In this document: one piece after another, positions 54,172-62,790 of the stretch
Numbering within the stretch: position 1 is the first letter of the stretch
Layout of the letters: each line of letters starts with the position of its first letter
NCBI RefSeq assembly: GCF_947496775.1
Contig: NZ_CANMDU010000001.1
Coordinates: 186,001 to 250,000 of the forward strand
Length of the DNA stretch: 64,000 nucleotides
Source of the DNA: an uncultured Maribacter sp.
GTDB taxonomy: Bacteria; Bacteroidota; Bacteroidia; Flavobacteriales; Flavobacteriaceae
Direction: 5' to 3'
Translations under genes and position numbers: made by a program
Notes under the pieces: model-generated
The model's input: the letters and a program-made list of their open reading frames with translations, nothing else
Database searches by the model: none
Told to the model about the DNA's origin: nothing

Positions 54172-57100
54172 CTACACTTTTCTTCTATTGCTAAAATAGG
54201 CCAATACAGCAACTACAACCATAAAACCTGCTACAAAATATACAAACAGTGGTATTGGCACGGGGTCACCTGCTGCATAACTATGTAATCCTGACAAATA
54301 GTAGTTAACCCCAAAGGAGGTCATAATTATAGACCAAAAAGCAAACATGCTTGCTACATGTAATACGTAGGTGCTTTTTAATGCTGGGATAAATCGTAAA
54401 TGCAACACTATAGCATAAACAATGATACTAATTAATGCCCAAGTTTCTTTGGGGTCCCATGCCCAGTAGCGCCCCCAAGATTCATTGGCCCAAATACCTC
54501 CTAAAAAAGTCCCTATAGCTAAAACAAACAACCCTATAGTCATAGAGGATTCATTTATGTAGGTAAGTTCTTTTATTTTTAGATCTAGCCTTTCTTTCGT
54601 TTTTGGTGTTTTTATAATCATTAGAATTAAAGCCATTAATCCCAAAATGGCAGATAATGCTAGAGGCGCATAACTACTTACAATAGTCGCTACATGGACT
54701 TTTAACCAGTACGATTTTAGTACTGGCATTAGGTTCGTTATTTCAGGATTAATCCAATCTAAATAGCTTACAAATAGTAGAGCTCCAGAAAACAAGGTTG
54801 CAAGAGGCAATGCAAAATCTGACTTTCTATAGGTTAGTAATCCACAAAGCATAAGTACCCAAGCAACAAATATTAGCATTTCATACCCATTACTCCAAGG
54901 AGCATGTTGCGCCACATACCAACGTAAAACAATATTCCCTGCAAATGCAACAAAACTAAGAAGGGTTAGAAGGATCAGAAAATTCCATAGCAGTTCTATA
55001 TTTTTGTTTTCTATAAATACTTTTACCATTGCCAATACTAATAGCAAAAACCCTAAAACGAATAGTACCTGAAAAAGCCAAAAATTAAGATTCAAATCAT
55101 TATACCATAACTCGGCAGCTACTCTTTTATCACTAGGAATAATATCTTTTCCTAAAATTTTTTGATAGGTGTTTATATACCCCAACTTTTCCGTTGCTTC
55201 TCCCCAGTTTTGCATAGCAACGTCAGAAAAATATGTTGGAATTATTGCTTTTGCAAAACGCCCATCTTCTTCTGGAAAATCATTAAAATGATGGGTATAA
55301 GTAAACCAGGTATTATTAGCGTCTTTACTATTAGGAAATACTTTTAAATAATTACCAATAAACACATTGTAAAGAATATTAAAACGTTCGTCTACTTTTA
55401 AAACCTCTTTGTCAAACTCGTTCCTTTCCGCTGGTTTTTTCTGATTGGCAATTTCTACATCTTCAGAAAACAAGTACTCCCCTCCTTCTCCTAACAAGTT
55501 TTGAAAAGATATTAAACCATTTTCTCCCAACTCTAAAGACGCATAGATACTTCCAAGTTTTTGTTTATCTATTTTAATAATAGGTACTTGCTCCCAATAA
55601 TTGGCAGAAACATGCATTGCCAAAAACGTTTGATTTGCATCTAATGTTACGGTAGCGCCATTTTGAGTTAGTTTAAAATAAGGTCTACCAGAAATTTTAC
55701 GTAAAAACTCAGATGCTAGTGTATTAATTGGTTTTATTCTACCGTCTAAATCTTGTACCATTAACCTTCCAAATAAAGCAGCGTGGTCAACATCTATAAT
55801 TTGTTCTTGTCTTTTTTCTTGCTCTTGAATAGGACTTGCCTGTACAAAGCCCCCTAAAAGAAGTACTAACAACAACATTGTTTTATTCTTTTTTAGCTTA
55901 TTTAGTTTTTTGTTTATCTCTCTAAATCTTGATGCTTTTCCAAAAAGTGTAAAGAACATACCTAATCCCATTAAAAGATACCCCAAATAGGTTACCCATG
56001 TGCCTATAGCATCATGATTTACAGATAGTACTGTTCCTTGCTCATCCGTATCATAACTCGCCTGAAAGAAACGATATCCTTTATAATCCAAAACATTATT
56101 CATAAAAATACGATAGAGCGTTTTTACTTCTCCATCTACCACAGTTACTTCACTTGCATATTCAGATGGACTTGTAGACCCCGGATACCTCTCTAACTGA
56201 AAATCATTCAACTGAATAGAAAATGGGGTTTCCTGTGCTTCTGCGCCATAGGAAAGTAAAACAGATATATCTTTAAATTCCGCTTTATGTTCTGTGGGCA
56301 AAAAGCCTTGTCTATATAATAAGTTGGTTGTTTTTGTTTCTCCGTCTATAGTAACATCTACTAATAAGGCATCATCCTTGTTAGGGTCATTGTCTTTTAA
56401 CTTATCAGATGTACTTACAATGTTAATTTTTGCCTTAGGATGATACGCTGTTGGAACAAAAGAAGCATCTCCGTCTCTATAGAGCGTACGTAAAGTCATA
56501 TTCATTAATGTGTCTTTCTTAATTTTTCCTGCCGTTTGGGAAGCCATAATAAAGAAATCTAATTCCCTAGGGGTATGCATTTTAAAAACACCGTCTTTTT
56601 CTAAAATATTTATAACGCCTTCTCCTTCCGCCTCAAAACCAACCAAATGTTTATGCGCTCCTATTTGCTCTATTTCTCCTTTTTGCAAGAATACTGTTTC
56701 TCTTCCGTTACCAGAAGTAACTACCATCTCTAATAAAGATGTACCGGCTTCTACATTATCCTCGATTTTTGGCAAAGCATCCGCTACAAATTGATGGTAC
56801 GAAATTTCTATTGGAGTAGAATTAAAATCTGTTTTTATATTAAAATCATTATCCGTTAATGGTGAAAAACTAACTTTTTTAAGTACTACTTTGGTTGTAT
56901 TCCCATCGGATATTTTTGCCTTAATATAATTAGCATCTGATATTATAATATTGGAAGAAGCCCCTTCTCTAATACGCATTACGCCTCCATAAGAAGTGTA
57001 CCTAGTAATACCTGCTCCAACTATAATTACAATAAATGCTATATGAAAAAGAAGAATAGACCATTTTTCTTTTCGATGGAGTTTATATTTAAAAATATTC

Positions 57101-57291
57101 AGTAGAAAACTTATGCTTAAACCGACCATAATGAGCTCAAACCACAAGGCATCATAAATTAATTTCCAAGCTGTTGCAGTTCCAAAATCATTCTCAATAA
57201 AAGTAGCCACGGCCATAGCGGTACCAAATAGTAATAAGAGAAACGTTGCTAGTATAGGAGATGCAAATATTTTATATAGTTTCTGTGTCAT
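54172..57291 (-). CDS. ccsBA: Cytochrome c synthase CcsBA (ResB-CcsA fusion)
   Basis: A 1039-residue membrane protein joining a ResB-like half (about 1-460, with helices near 12-33, 47-63, 82-102 and 430) and a CcsA half. The CcsA end contains W-G-R-Y-W-A-W-D-P-K-E-T-W, the haem-handling WWD-type motif, and His residues in flanking loops. It attaches haem to the CxxCH sites of exported cytochromes. Its location after nrfA fits the maturation of NrfA and NrfH. A terminator-like hairpin lies just before its start. Confidence 0.92.
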   Translation of the reverse strand: MTQKLYKIFASPILATFLLLLFGTAMAVATFIENDFGTATAWKLIYDALWFELIMVGLSISFLLNIFKYKLHRKEKWSILLFHIAFIVIIVGAGITRYTSYGGVMRIREGASSNIIISDANYIKAKISDGNTTKVVLKKVSFSPLTDNDFNIKTDFNSTPIEISYHQFVADALPKIEDNVEAGTSLLEMVVTSGNGRETVFLQKGEIEQIGAHKHLVGFEAEGEGVINILEKDGVFKMHTPRELDFFIMASQTAGKIKKDTLMNMTLRTLYRDGDASFVPTAYHPKAKINIVSTSDKLKDNDPNKDDALLVDVTIDGETKTTNLLYRQGFLPTEHKAEFKDISVLLSYGAEAQETPFSIQLNDFQLERYPGSTSPSEYASEVTVVDGEVKTLYRIFMNNVLDYKGYRFFQASYDTDEQGTVLSVNHDAIGTWVTYLGYLLMGLGMFFTLFGKASRFREINKKLNKLKKNKTMLLLVLLLGGFVQASPIQEQEKRQEQIIDVDHAALFGRLMVQDLDGRIKPINTLASEFLRKISGRPYFKLTQNGATVTLDANQTFLAMHVSANYWEQVPIIKIDKQKLGSIYASLELGENGLISFQNLLGEGGEYLFSEDVEIANQKKPAERNEFDKEVLKVDERFNILYNVFIGNYLKVFPNSKDANNTWFTYTHHFNDFPEEDGRFAKAIIPTYFSDVAMQNWGEATEKLGYINTYQKILGKDIIPSDKRVAAELWYNDLNLNFWLFQVLFVLGFLLLVLAMVKVFIENKNIELLWNFLILLTLLSFVAFAGNIVLRWYVAQHAPWSNGYEMLIFVAWVLMLCGLLTYRKSDFALPLATLFSGALLFVSYLDWINPEITNLMPVLKSYWLKVHVATIVSSYAPLALSAILGLMALILMIIKTPKTKERLDLKIKELTYINESSMTIGLFVLAIGTFLGGIWANESWGRYWAWDPKETWALISIIVYAIVLHLRFIPALKSTYVLHVASMFAFWSIIMTSFGVNYYLSGLHSYAAGDPVPIPLFVYFVAGFMVVVAVLAYFSNRRKV

Positions 57292-57299
57292 ATCTTTCT

Positions 57300-57340
57300 A
57301 AAAAAACATATCCTCATACACTACAGCAGTGATGAGGATA
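57300..57340 (-). terminator. Hairpin with T run between nrfA and ccsBA
   Basis: On the minus strand, arms of 13 bp (TATCCTCAT/CACT with one bulged base, loop of five) are followed by seven T residues that end nine bases before the ccsBA ATG. It may end part of the nrf transcript or protect its 3' end. Confidence 0.7.
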
Positions 57341-57373
57341 AGTTATATAATTATTAATCTATCCGAATGGCTA

Positions 57374-58867
57374 TTAATTCATGGAAACGGACTTTGTTTC
57401 CATTTTAGCCTCACGAGCTTTGGCAGCTTCCATCCATTTGGGTAATAAATTTTCTTTAAAAGCTTTCTTTTCTCCTTCTAGCTTTTCTATATCTAAACCT
57501 ATATATTCTTGCGCCTTTTCTTTAGAAGAAATATCGGGCATCTCTACTGGTTTATTATGCCCTAAATCTGCCAAAAGACGTGCTAATTTAACTCTCGCTT
57601 CTGCTGCAATATCTAATCCACCACCAATTACTCTTGCTATTTCTACAGGAGAATGAAAAGATGCACCATGAGACGCTGCTGAATAATCCCAACGCCATTG
57701 CGCATGCCGAATATCTTGTAAAACAGGTTTCATTTGTTCTGGAGTAGCTCCTAATTCCCATGCTTTACCAGCTTCTACATGAGATTTAACTAATAAATCT
57801 TCTAATTTTATACGATTTTCCGTGGCTTTACGCTGACGCTCATAAACGTTTTCCATCAATTTAGTAGATTCTTCTCTATGACAGGCTTGACAAGCATTAG
57901 CCATGTTATTTAAAGGAGATTGTACATGGTGATCGGTAAATTTTTGACCACCTTCACTTTTATAAGGCATGTGGCAATCTGCACAAGAAACTCCCCTATC
58001 TGCATGTACTCCGGTTTTAAAAGTTTCGTATCCGGGGTGTTGCGCTTTTAACATAGGTGTTTTACTAATCTTATGAGTCCAATCGGAAAATTCTAAATCA
58101 TCATAATACTTTTCCATATCTTCTACAGTCATTCCATCTTTCCAAGGAAAAACCAGATACGGAATACCTTCTTTTCCTGGTAGTTTTTTATTAAAATAAT
58201 ACTCCACGTGGCATTGCGCACAAACTAAGGAACGCATTTCTTGGTGCGTAGCTTGGTTAATATCTTTCCCCATTGAATCAAAAGCTTCTACCAAAGCAGG
58301 CCGCGTAATTCTTAATTTCATATTACCCGGATCATGACAATCCGCACAACCAATAGGGTTTACTACTTCTTCCCCTTTATCTGCCCATTTTCCTTCATAA
58401 AATTCTGCTACTCCATTTTCGCTCATTAGTCTTGGGACATCTGGACTTTTACAGGTCCAACATGTTGCAGGCATAGGCCCATCTCCCTTTCCTGTTGGGC
58501 CACCCGTTCTTAAAGTATTACGAATATCCTCAATAGCATAAGAGTGTCCTCTTCCTTGATTGTAATCTTTAGAAAAACCATAGCCTGCAAAAAGAACCAC
58601 TAATCTGGGATCTTCTTCCAACACATCTCTCATTGCAGATCCGCCCTGAAAACTAGCAAATGTAGTATCTGCTGTTTGTAACCAAGACTGATATTCTTTG
58701 GGGTAATTATCTCCCCAAACCTTATTTCTAGGCTCATTTTCCCCAATATTAACTTTTGGCACATATTGATATTTGGCTTCACTCTTTCTATTAATAATAC
58801 TAGAAGCCAATAAGCCTAGTAAAAAAACAGCAATAATTGTTACTACAAATAAGACCTTATTTTTCAT
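57374..58867 (-). CDS. nrfA: Ammonia-forming cytochrome c nitrite reductase, catalytic subunit
   Basis: A 497-residue periplasmic enzyme that reduces nitrite to ammonium with six electrons. A signal anchor comes first (V-T-I-I-A-V-F-L-L-G-L-L). Five haem sites are visible: C-W-T-C-K at about 136-140 (Lys-ligated catalytic haem), C-A-D-C-H 174-178, C-A-Q-C-H 216-220, C-A-D-C-H 295-299 and C-Q-A-C-H 326-330. The active-site W-T-H and R/H surroundings are present. It lies 11 bases behind nrfH. Confidence 0.97.
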   Translation of the reverse strand: MKNKVLFVVTIIAVFLLGLLASSIINRKSEAKYQYVPKVNIGENEPRNKVWGDNYPKEYQSWLQTADTTFASFQGGSAMRDVLEEDPRLVVLFAGYGFSKDYNQGRGHSYAIEDIRNTLRTGGPTGKGDGPMPATCWTCKSPDVPRLMSENGVAEFYEGKWADKGEEVVNPIGCADCHDPGNMKLRITRPALVEAFDSMGKDINQATHQEMRSLVCAQCHVEYYFNKKLPGKEGIPYLVFPWKDGMTVEDMEKYYDDLEFSDWTHKISKTPMLKAQHPGYETFKTGVHADRGVSCADCHMPYKSEGGQKFTDHHVQSPLNNMANACQACHREESTKLMENVYERQRKATENRIKLEDLLVKSHVEAGKAWELGATPEQMKPVLQDIRHAQWRWDYSAASHGASFHSPVEIARVIGGGLDIAAEARVKLARLLADLGHNKPVEMPDISSKEKAQEYIGLDIEKLEGEKKAFKENLLPKWMEAAKAREAKMETKSVSMN

Positions 58868-58878
58868 ATTTCCTGTCG

Positions 58879-59475
58879 TTATTTATTCTTTTCTTTTTGT
58901 AACCAAGTAGGAATTACTGCTTCCTCTTGATCGGTTGGTAATGGTGCTATATTATATTGTAAAGTGGATATCCCTTGAACCTTCCCATGCGGAATCTCCT
59001 GGTGACAGCTCCAACACTGTCTTTCCGTTCTATTTTCTGTATGATTATCTACCCAACCAACATATTTGGTTTGCGTTACTTGTTGCACATGACAACGAAT
59101 ACAATTTGCTTGTACCACTTTTTGTGATGCCTCTTGCATTTTAATAACATCGGGCTCTGCTCTTAAGGTAAATATGGACGCATGATACAATCCGTCTTTT
59201 GCTTTAAAAAAGTACTTGTTTACTACATTATCATGAGGAACATGACAATCATTACAATTTGCCCATTCTCTATGGGAACTATGCATCCACCCATTATAAA
59301 CAGGAGTCATAACATGGCAATTTACACATGCTTCTGGATTATCCGACATATAGGATACAACTTCTCCTTCCTTAGCCAAAAATAAACCTACACCAAGAAA
59401 CACTGCAATAAGAAATACTGCTGTAGTTCTCCATCTAGAATTTTTATTAGGTAATATATTAGGCGTTTCTTTCAA
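58879..59475 (-). CDS. nrfH: Nitrite reductase electron donor NrfH (NapC/NirT type)
   Basis: A 198-residue membrane-anchored tetrahaem cytochrome. One N-terminal helix (V-F-L-I-A-V-F-L-G-V-G-L-F-L) is followed by C-V-N-C-H at 50-54, C-N-D-C-H at 74-78, C-I-R-C-H at 125-129 and C-W-S-C-H at 154-158. It passes electrons from menaquinol to NrfA. First gene of the nrfHA-ccsBA unit; the palindromes upstream are described separately. Confidence 0.96.
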   Translation of the reverse strand: MKETPNILPNKNSRWRTTAVFLIAVFLGVGLFLAKEGEVVSYMSDNPEACVNCHVMTPVYNGWMHSSHREWANCNDCHVPHDNVVNKYFFKAKDGLYHASIFTLRAEPDVIKMQEASQKVVQANCIRCHVQQVTQTKYVGWVDNHTENRTERQCWSCHQEIPHGKVQGISTLQYNIAPLPTDQEEAVIPTWLQKEKNK

Positions 59476-59498
59476 TTCTTGGTTGCTTATTTATAGCA

Positions 59499-59506
59499 CA
59501 AAAATA
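59499..59506 (-). promoter_or_regulatory. Promoter -7 element for nrfH
   Basis: TATTTTTG on the minus strand, 24 bases before the nrfH start, matches TAnnTTTG. Confidence 0.4.
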
Positions 59507-59570
59507 ATAAACAAAATAACATGTAACTAAAAGAAAATCAATATTTTAAATAAAATTTTTGATTTCAATT

Positions 59571-59612
59571 TTTTTAATAAAAACATGATAAATATCATGT
59601 TTTTATTAAAAA
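59571..59612. promoter_or_regulatory. 20-bp-arm palindrome with FNR/CRP-like core upstream of nrfH
   Basis: The left arm (59571-59590) and right arm (59593-59612) are perfect complements of 20 bases with two bases between. The centre, ATGAT-AAAT-ATCAT, resembles the FNR/CRP-family core TTGAT-N4-ATCAA. It lies about 116 bases before the nrfH start. Binding by an anaerobic or nitrite-sensing regulator is inferred, not shown. Confidence 0.55.
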
Positions 59613-59708
59613 CTACTCCCTAAAAAGAAACCAATAACCTATTTCAATATCCTACAATATGCCTCATAAAAAAGAAGGCATTAACTTACTAGTTGTTTAA
59701 GTATAATA

Positions 59709-59728
59709 AATACCCACTAGTGGGTATT
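59709..59728. promoter_or_regulatory. Perfect 20-base palindrome
   Basis: AATACCCACT followed by AGTGGGTATT with no spacer. Its GC-rich core stands out in an AT-rich stretch. A site for a dimeric regulator is likely; the binder is unknown. Confidence 0.5.
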
Positions 59729-59817
59729 GTTTCCCTAAAATATGATTTTTACTTTCGCTCTCATAAAATTTACACGTAACCGATAGTTCTAAATATTCAA
59801 CATTAAATAACATATTG

Positions 59818-59886
59818 CCCTTTACTAATAAAACTTAGATAATACTCGGGGGAACTATTACTAGGAAAACAAGTAAAGGGTTTTTT
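59818..59886 (+). ncRNA. Candidate small RNA or attenuator with G-rich loop
   Basis: CCCTTTACT (59818-59826) pairs with AGTAAAGGG (59872-59880), followed by six T. Inside, CTTAG-A-TAATA pairs with TATTA-CTAGG (ten pairs, one bulge), exposing an 11-base loop CTCGGGGGAAC. No frame runs through it and no plus-strand gene ends before it, so it is not simply a gene terminator. The same 13-base motif occurs at 48001-48013 on the other strand. Confidence 0.5.
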
Positions 59887-59939
59887 ACATAAAAAAGTCT
59901 TCAATTTTAAAAACAAAAGTTATTTCGTCTAAAAATGAC

Positions 59940-59947
59940 TATTTTTG
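59940..59947 (+). promoter_or_regulatory. Possible -7 element for the LuxR-type gene
   Basis: TATTTTTG lies 216 bases before the ATG at 60164, giving a long leader if used. Confidence 0.3.
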
Positions 59948-60163
59948 TATCCGCTTAAACAAAAGCTAATCAATCTTTTAATAGTTCGTTACACTCATGA
60001 TACACCATTTCATGAAAATAGATTAGGTACATTTCTACCATTTAATTGAAAAAAATGGATGCACTTAATTCATATAGAGACTGTATAAAAATTAGTGGCT
60101 TTTATTTTAGTTCCCTCAAATTTTTAAAAATAGATTAACCAAAAATGCTTTATTTATAAAAAA

Positions 60164-60904
60164 ATGAAAGCGGGAGACGAAATAAAAAACCTTAGAGAAA
60201 ATATTCAAAAAACTACAGGAACTTATAGTAGTAAGCTGGAAAATTATGCAATTTTTGACCAGTTTCCATTAAATAGCAAACAATGTTTGTATGTCGCAAA
60301 TTGGAGATCCAGAGGTATTGTTTATGAAAAAGGGTTAGAAAATTTAACTGGTTATACCTTAAAAGAATTTAATACCGAAGATATAATTGCATATACCCAT
60401 CCAGAGGATAGAGAATTAGTAAAAAATATAACTACGGGGGTTGTTTCTCATGTTATTAGCACCCCCATACAAAACAAAGAATCTCATTTATTACTTTCTT
60501 TTCGATTTTTAAAGAAAGATGGCAGTTATTGCAAAATACTAGTTCAATCCTCCGTATTAGAAAGAGACGAAGAAGGGAAAATGATTAGCAACTTTTCATT
60601 ACTTACAGATATTTCTTTTATAGAAACTCATGATAGAGTGGAATGGGAATTTCACGCAAGAGAATTAGATTTAATAGCTTTTAAAAAAGTTATTTATAAC
60701 CTATATCGCGATTTCTACACAAAACGTGAAAAAGAAATCATTAACTTAATTGCAAAAAAATACACCTCAAAGGAAATAGCTAATCAACTATGCTTAAGTA
60801 AATTAACAGTACAAACCCATCGAAAAAATATTTTAAGAAAAGCTAAATCTCATTCCATTGATGACGTATTATCTTTTTGTAAAAAAAATGGAATTATAGG
60901 GTAA
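60164..60904 (+). CDS. PAS-LuxR type transcriptional regulator
   Basis: A 246-residue protein with a PAS-like domain (about 40-160: L-T-G-Y-T-L-K-E-F, Y-T-H-P-E-D-R-E, F-R-F-L-K-K-D-G-S). A LuxR helix-turn-helix follows at about 180-246 (T-K-R-E-K-E-I-I-N-L-I-A-K, S-K-L-T-V-Q-T-H-R-K-N-I). It has no receiver Asp and no membrane helix, so it senses something in the cytoplasm. Its gene faces nrfH, so it may control nitrite reduction. Confidence 0.85.
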   Translation: MKAGDEIKNLRENIQKTTGTYSSKLENYAIFDQFPLNSKQCLYVANWRSRGIVYEKGLENLTGYTLKEFNTEDIIAYTHPEDRELVKNITTGVVSHVISTPIQNKESHLLLSFRFLKKDGSYCKILVQSSVLERDEEGKMISNFSLLTDISFIETHDRVEWEFHARELDLIAFKKVIYNLYRDFYTKREKEIINLIAKKYTSKEIANQLCLSKLTVQTHRKNILRKAKSHSIDDVLSFCKKNGIIG

Positions 60905-60949
60905 GTAATAGTATCTTATTTTCTTAACTTTCCATTGAATTTGGGAAGT

Positions 60950-62326
60950 ATGTACACTATAATTGATATTGAAACAACAGGAAACGGAATTAAAGGTAAT
61001 AAGATTACTGAGATATCCATTTTCAAATTCAATGGCCAAGAGGTAGTAGAAGAATACACTAGCCTCGTAAATCCTGAATGTGATATTCCTTATTTTATAA
61101 CTGGACTTACAGGAATAGATAACGCAATGGTCCGCGACGCCCCAACAATAAAGGAAATAGCTCCCAAAATCTTAGAAATAACCAAAGACACCATATTTGT
61201 GGCACATAGTGTTGGGTTTGATTATAATGTAATTAAAAATGAATTCGAAAATCTTGGAATTTCATATAGTCGAAAAAAACTATGCACAGTTAGGCTGTCT
61301 AGAAAATTAATTCCTGGATTGCAATCTTATAGTTTAGGCAAACTATGTTCTACTTTAAAAATTCCTTTGAGTGACAGACATAGGGCCCGTGGAGATGCAC
61401 ATGCTACCTTAATTTTATTTGAGAAATTACTAAAAACAGAAGGCTCTTCAACTGTTTTTAGCTCTTTTTTAAATGCTAAGTCTCAAGAAAACACCCTCCC
61501 ACCTTCTTTACCTAAGGAAGAATTTAACAAACTACCAAATACACCTGGTGTGTATTACTTTAAAGATGCCAAAAACAAAAGTATTTATATTGGCAAAGCC
61601 ATAAACATAAAAAAAAGAGTACTTAGTCACTTTTACAACAAGAGCAATAAAGAGGTTGAAATGTGCGCAAATACCGCTCATTTAGATTTTGAAAATTCTG
61701 GGAACGAATTAGTAGCTTTATTAATGGAATCTGCCGCTATAAAAAAAGAAATGCCTTTATATAATAAAGCGCAAAAAAAAACTACTATACAATATGGCAT
61801 TTTTTGCTATGAAGACAGAAATGGGGTTAAGCATATAGCCTATAATAAAATAAAGTTAGCCCCCAATTCTGTTCAGCAATTCTTTAATATAACGGATTGT
61901 AGATTTGCGTTAGAAAAAATATGCGAAGAATTTGAACTATGCCCTAAATATTGCCACTTACAAGAAAACATAGGCCAATGCTCTCATTATAAAATAAAAA
62001 AATGTAATGGAATTTGCCAACAAAAAGAAAGTGTAGAAATCTATAACAAACGTGTAAAACAAGCATTAAAGAGTTTGCAAAATTCCCAAGAAACGTATCT
62101 AATAAAAGAAAAAGGAAGAGTAAGTAACGAAATTGCCATTGTTCTAGTAGAACAAGGAGAGTACCAAGGATATGCTTTTATACCAAAAGATGAACAAGTA
62201 AATAACTTAGAAGACTTGCAAGTGCATATTATACCTCAAAAACACAATTTAGATACTTTAAGGATAATAAGTAATTACGTTCAAAAAAAACCTAAAAATG
62301 TTATCTCTTCTTTAACTTCTTACTAA
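60950..62326 (+). CDS. DnaQ-type exonuclease fused to GIY-YIG nuclease
   Basis: A 458-residue protein. The ATG at 60950 with GGGAAG just before it is preferred over the upstream TTG at 60935. The N-terminal DEDDh exonuclease has I-I-D-I-E-T-T-G, V-A-H-S-V-G-F-D-Y-N and H-R-A-R-G-D-A. The GIY-YIG domain (about 200-280) has P-G-V-Y-Y-F-K-D...I-Y-I-G-K-A-I-N-I-K-K-R and resembles the UvrC/Cho N-terminal nuclease. This fusion is known in Bacteroidota and Actinobacteria as a repair-type enzyme, without UvrC's C-terminal half. Confidence 0.88.
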   Translation: MYTIIDIETTGNGIKGNKITEISIFKFNGQEVVEEYTSLVNPECDIPYFITGLTGIDNAMVRDAPTIKEIAPKILEITKDTIFVAHSVGFDYNVIKNEFENLGISYSRKKLCTVRLSRKLIPGLQSYSLGKLCSTLKIPLSDRHRARGDAHATLILFEKLLKTEGSSTVFSSFLNAKSQENTLPPSLPKEEFNKLPNTPGVYYFKDAKNKSIYIGKAINIKKRVLSHFYNKSNKEVEMCANTAHLDFENSGNELVALLMESAAIKKEMPLYNKAQKKTTIQYGIFCYEDRNGVKHIAYNKIKLAPNSVQQFFNITDCRFALEKICEEFELCPKYCHLQENIGQCSHYKIKKCNGICQQKESVEIYNKRVKQALKSLQNSQETYLIKEKGRVSNEIAIVLVEQGEYQGYAFIPKDEQVNNLEDLQVHIIPQKHNLDTLRIISNYVQKKPKNVISSLTSY

Positions 62327-62551
62327 AAAAGCTGGTGCCCACAACACTGTTAATAAGGCACCAACTTACCACTAACCAATCTTTTATTTCTTAAATTATT
62401 ACAATTTCGTAGCCTAATTCCTACTAAATATAGGTAAATAGATTTAGATAACAAACTTAATAGTCAACAGAAAAAAAAATGAGTTAAAACGTAATGCAAA
62501 AACATTAAGCTCTAACCCATTCGTAACAACAAGGTATGCAGTATTTTTTAG

Positions 62552-62686
62552 CTACACTTCCTCTTCCTTTTTACCACTATTCATAAAAATTAGTAACATG
62601 GCAACTAGACCTACACAAACCAATCCAAAAACTCCTATCATAACAATTCCATTGGTCCAATCTACTAAAGGCAACGTATGTAACAT
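62552..62686 (-). CDS. Small one-helix membrane protein
   Basis: A 44-residue frame: M-L-H-T-L-P-L-V-D-W, then a hydrophobic helix (I-V-M-I-G-V-F-G-L-V-C-V-G-L-V-A-M-L-L-I-F) and an acidic-basic tail (S-G-K-K-E-E-E-V). It is encoded 104 bases behind the MBL/rhodanese gene on the same strand, so cotranscription is possible. No family recognised, though the design is typical of a real small protein. Confidence 0.55.
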   Translation of the reverse strand: MLHTLPLVDWTNGIVMIGVFGLVCVGLVAMLLIFMNSGKKEEEV

Positions 62687-62790
62687 CTTTCTATTTTTAT
62701 TATTTGATGTAAAATTAAAACCTTATAAAAATATAGAATATGATAAAAATCAGTATTTCTTTTTACTTTTTTAATTTTCTAGAAAAAGCA

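Larger units (their letters stand above)
59476..60163. other. 688-base divergent regulatory region
   Basis: It has no convincing gene (a 27-codon frame near 60056 lacks support). It contains promoter elements, two palindromes and a terminator-ended structured element, listed below. It separates nrfH from the LuxR-type regulator gene. Confidence 0.7.

Noticed and set aside
60056-60139. A 27-codon frame before the LuxR-type gene
   Set aside because: No ribosome-binding sequence, promoter or residue pattern supports it.
62334-62366. GGTGCC...GGCACC hairpin after the exonuclease/GIY-YIG gene
   Set aside because: The stem is short and no T run follows, so I do not call it a terminator.
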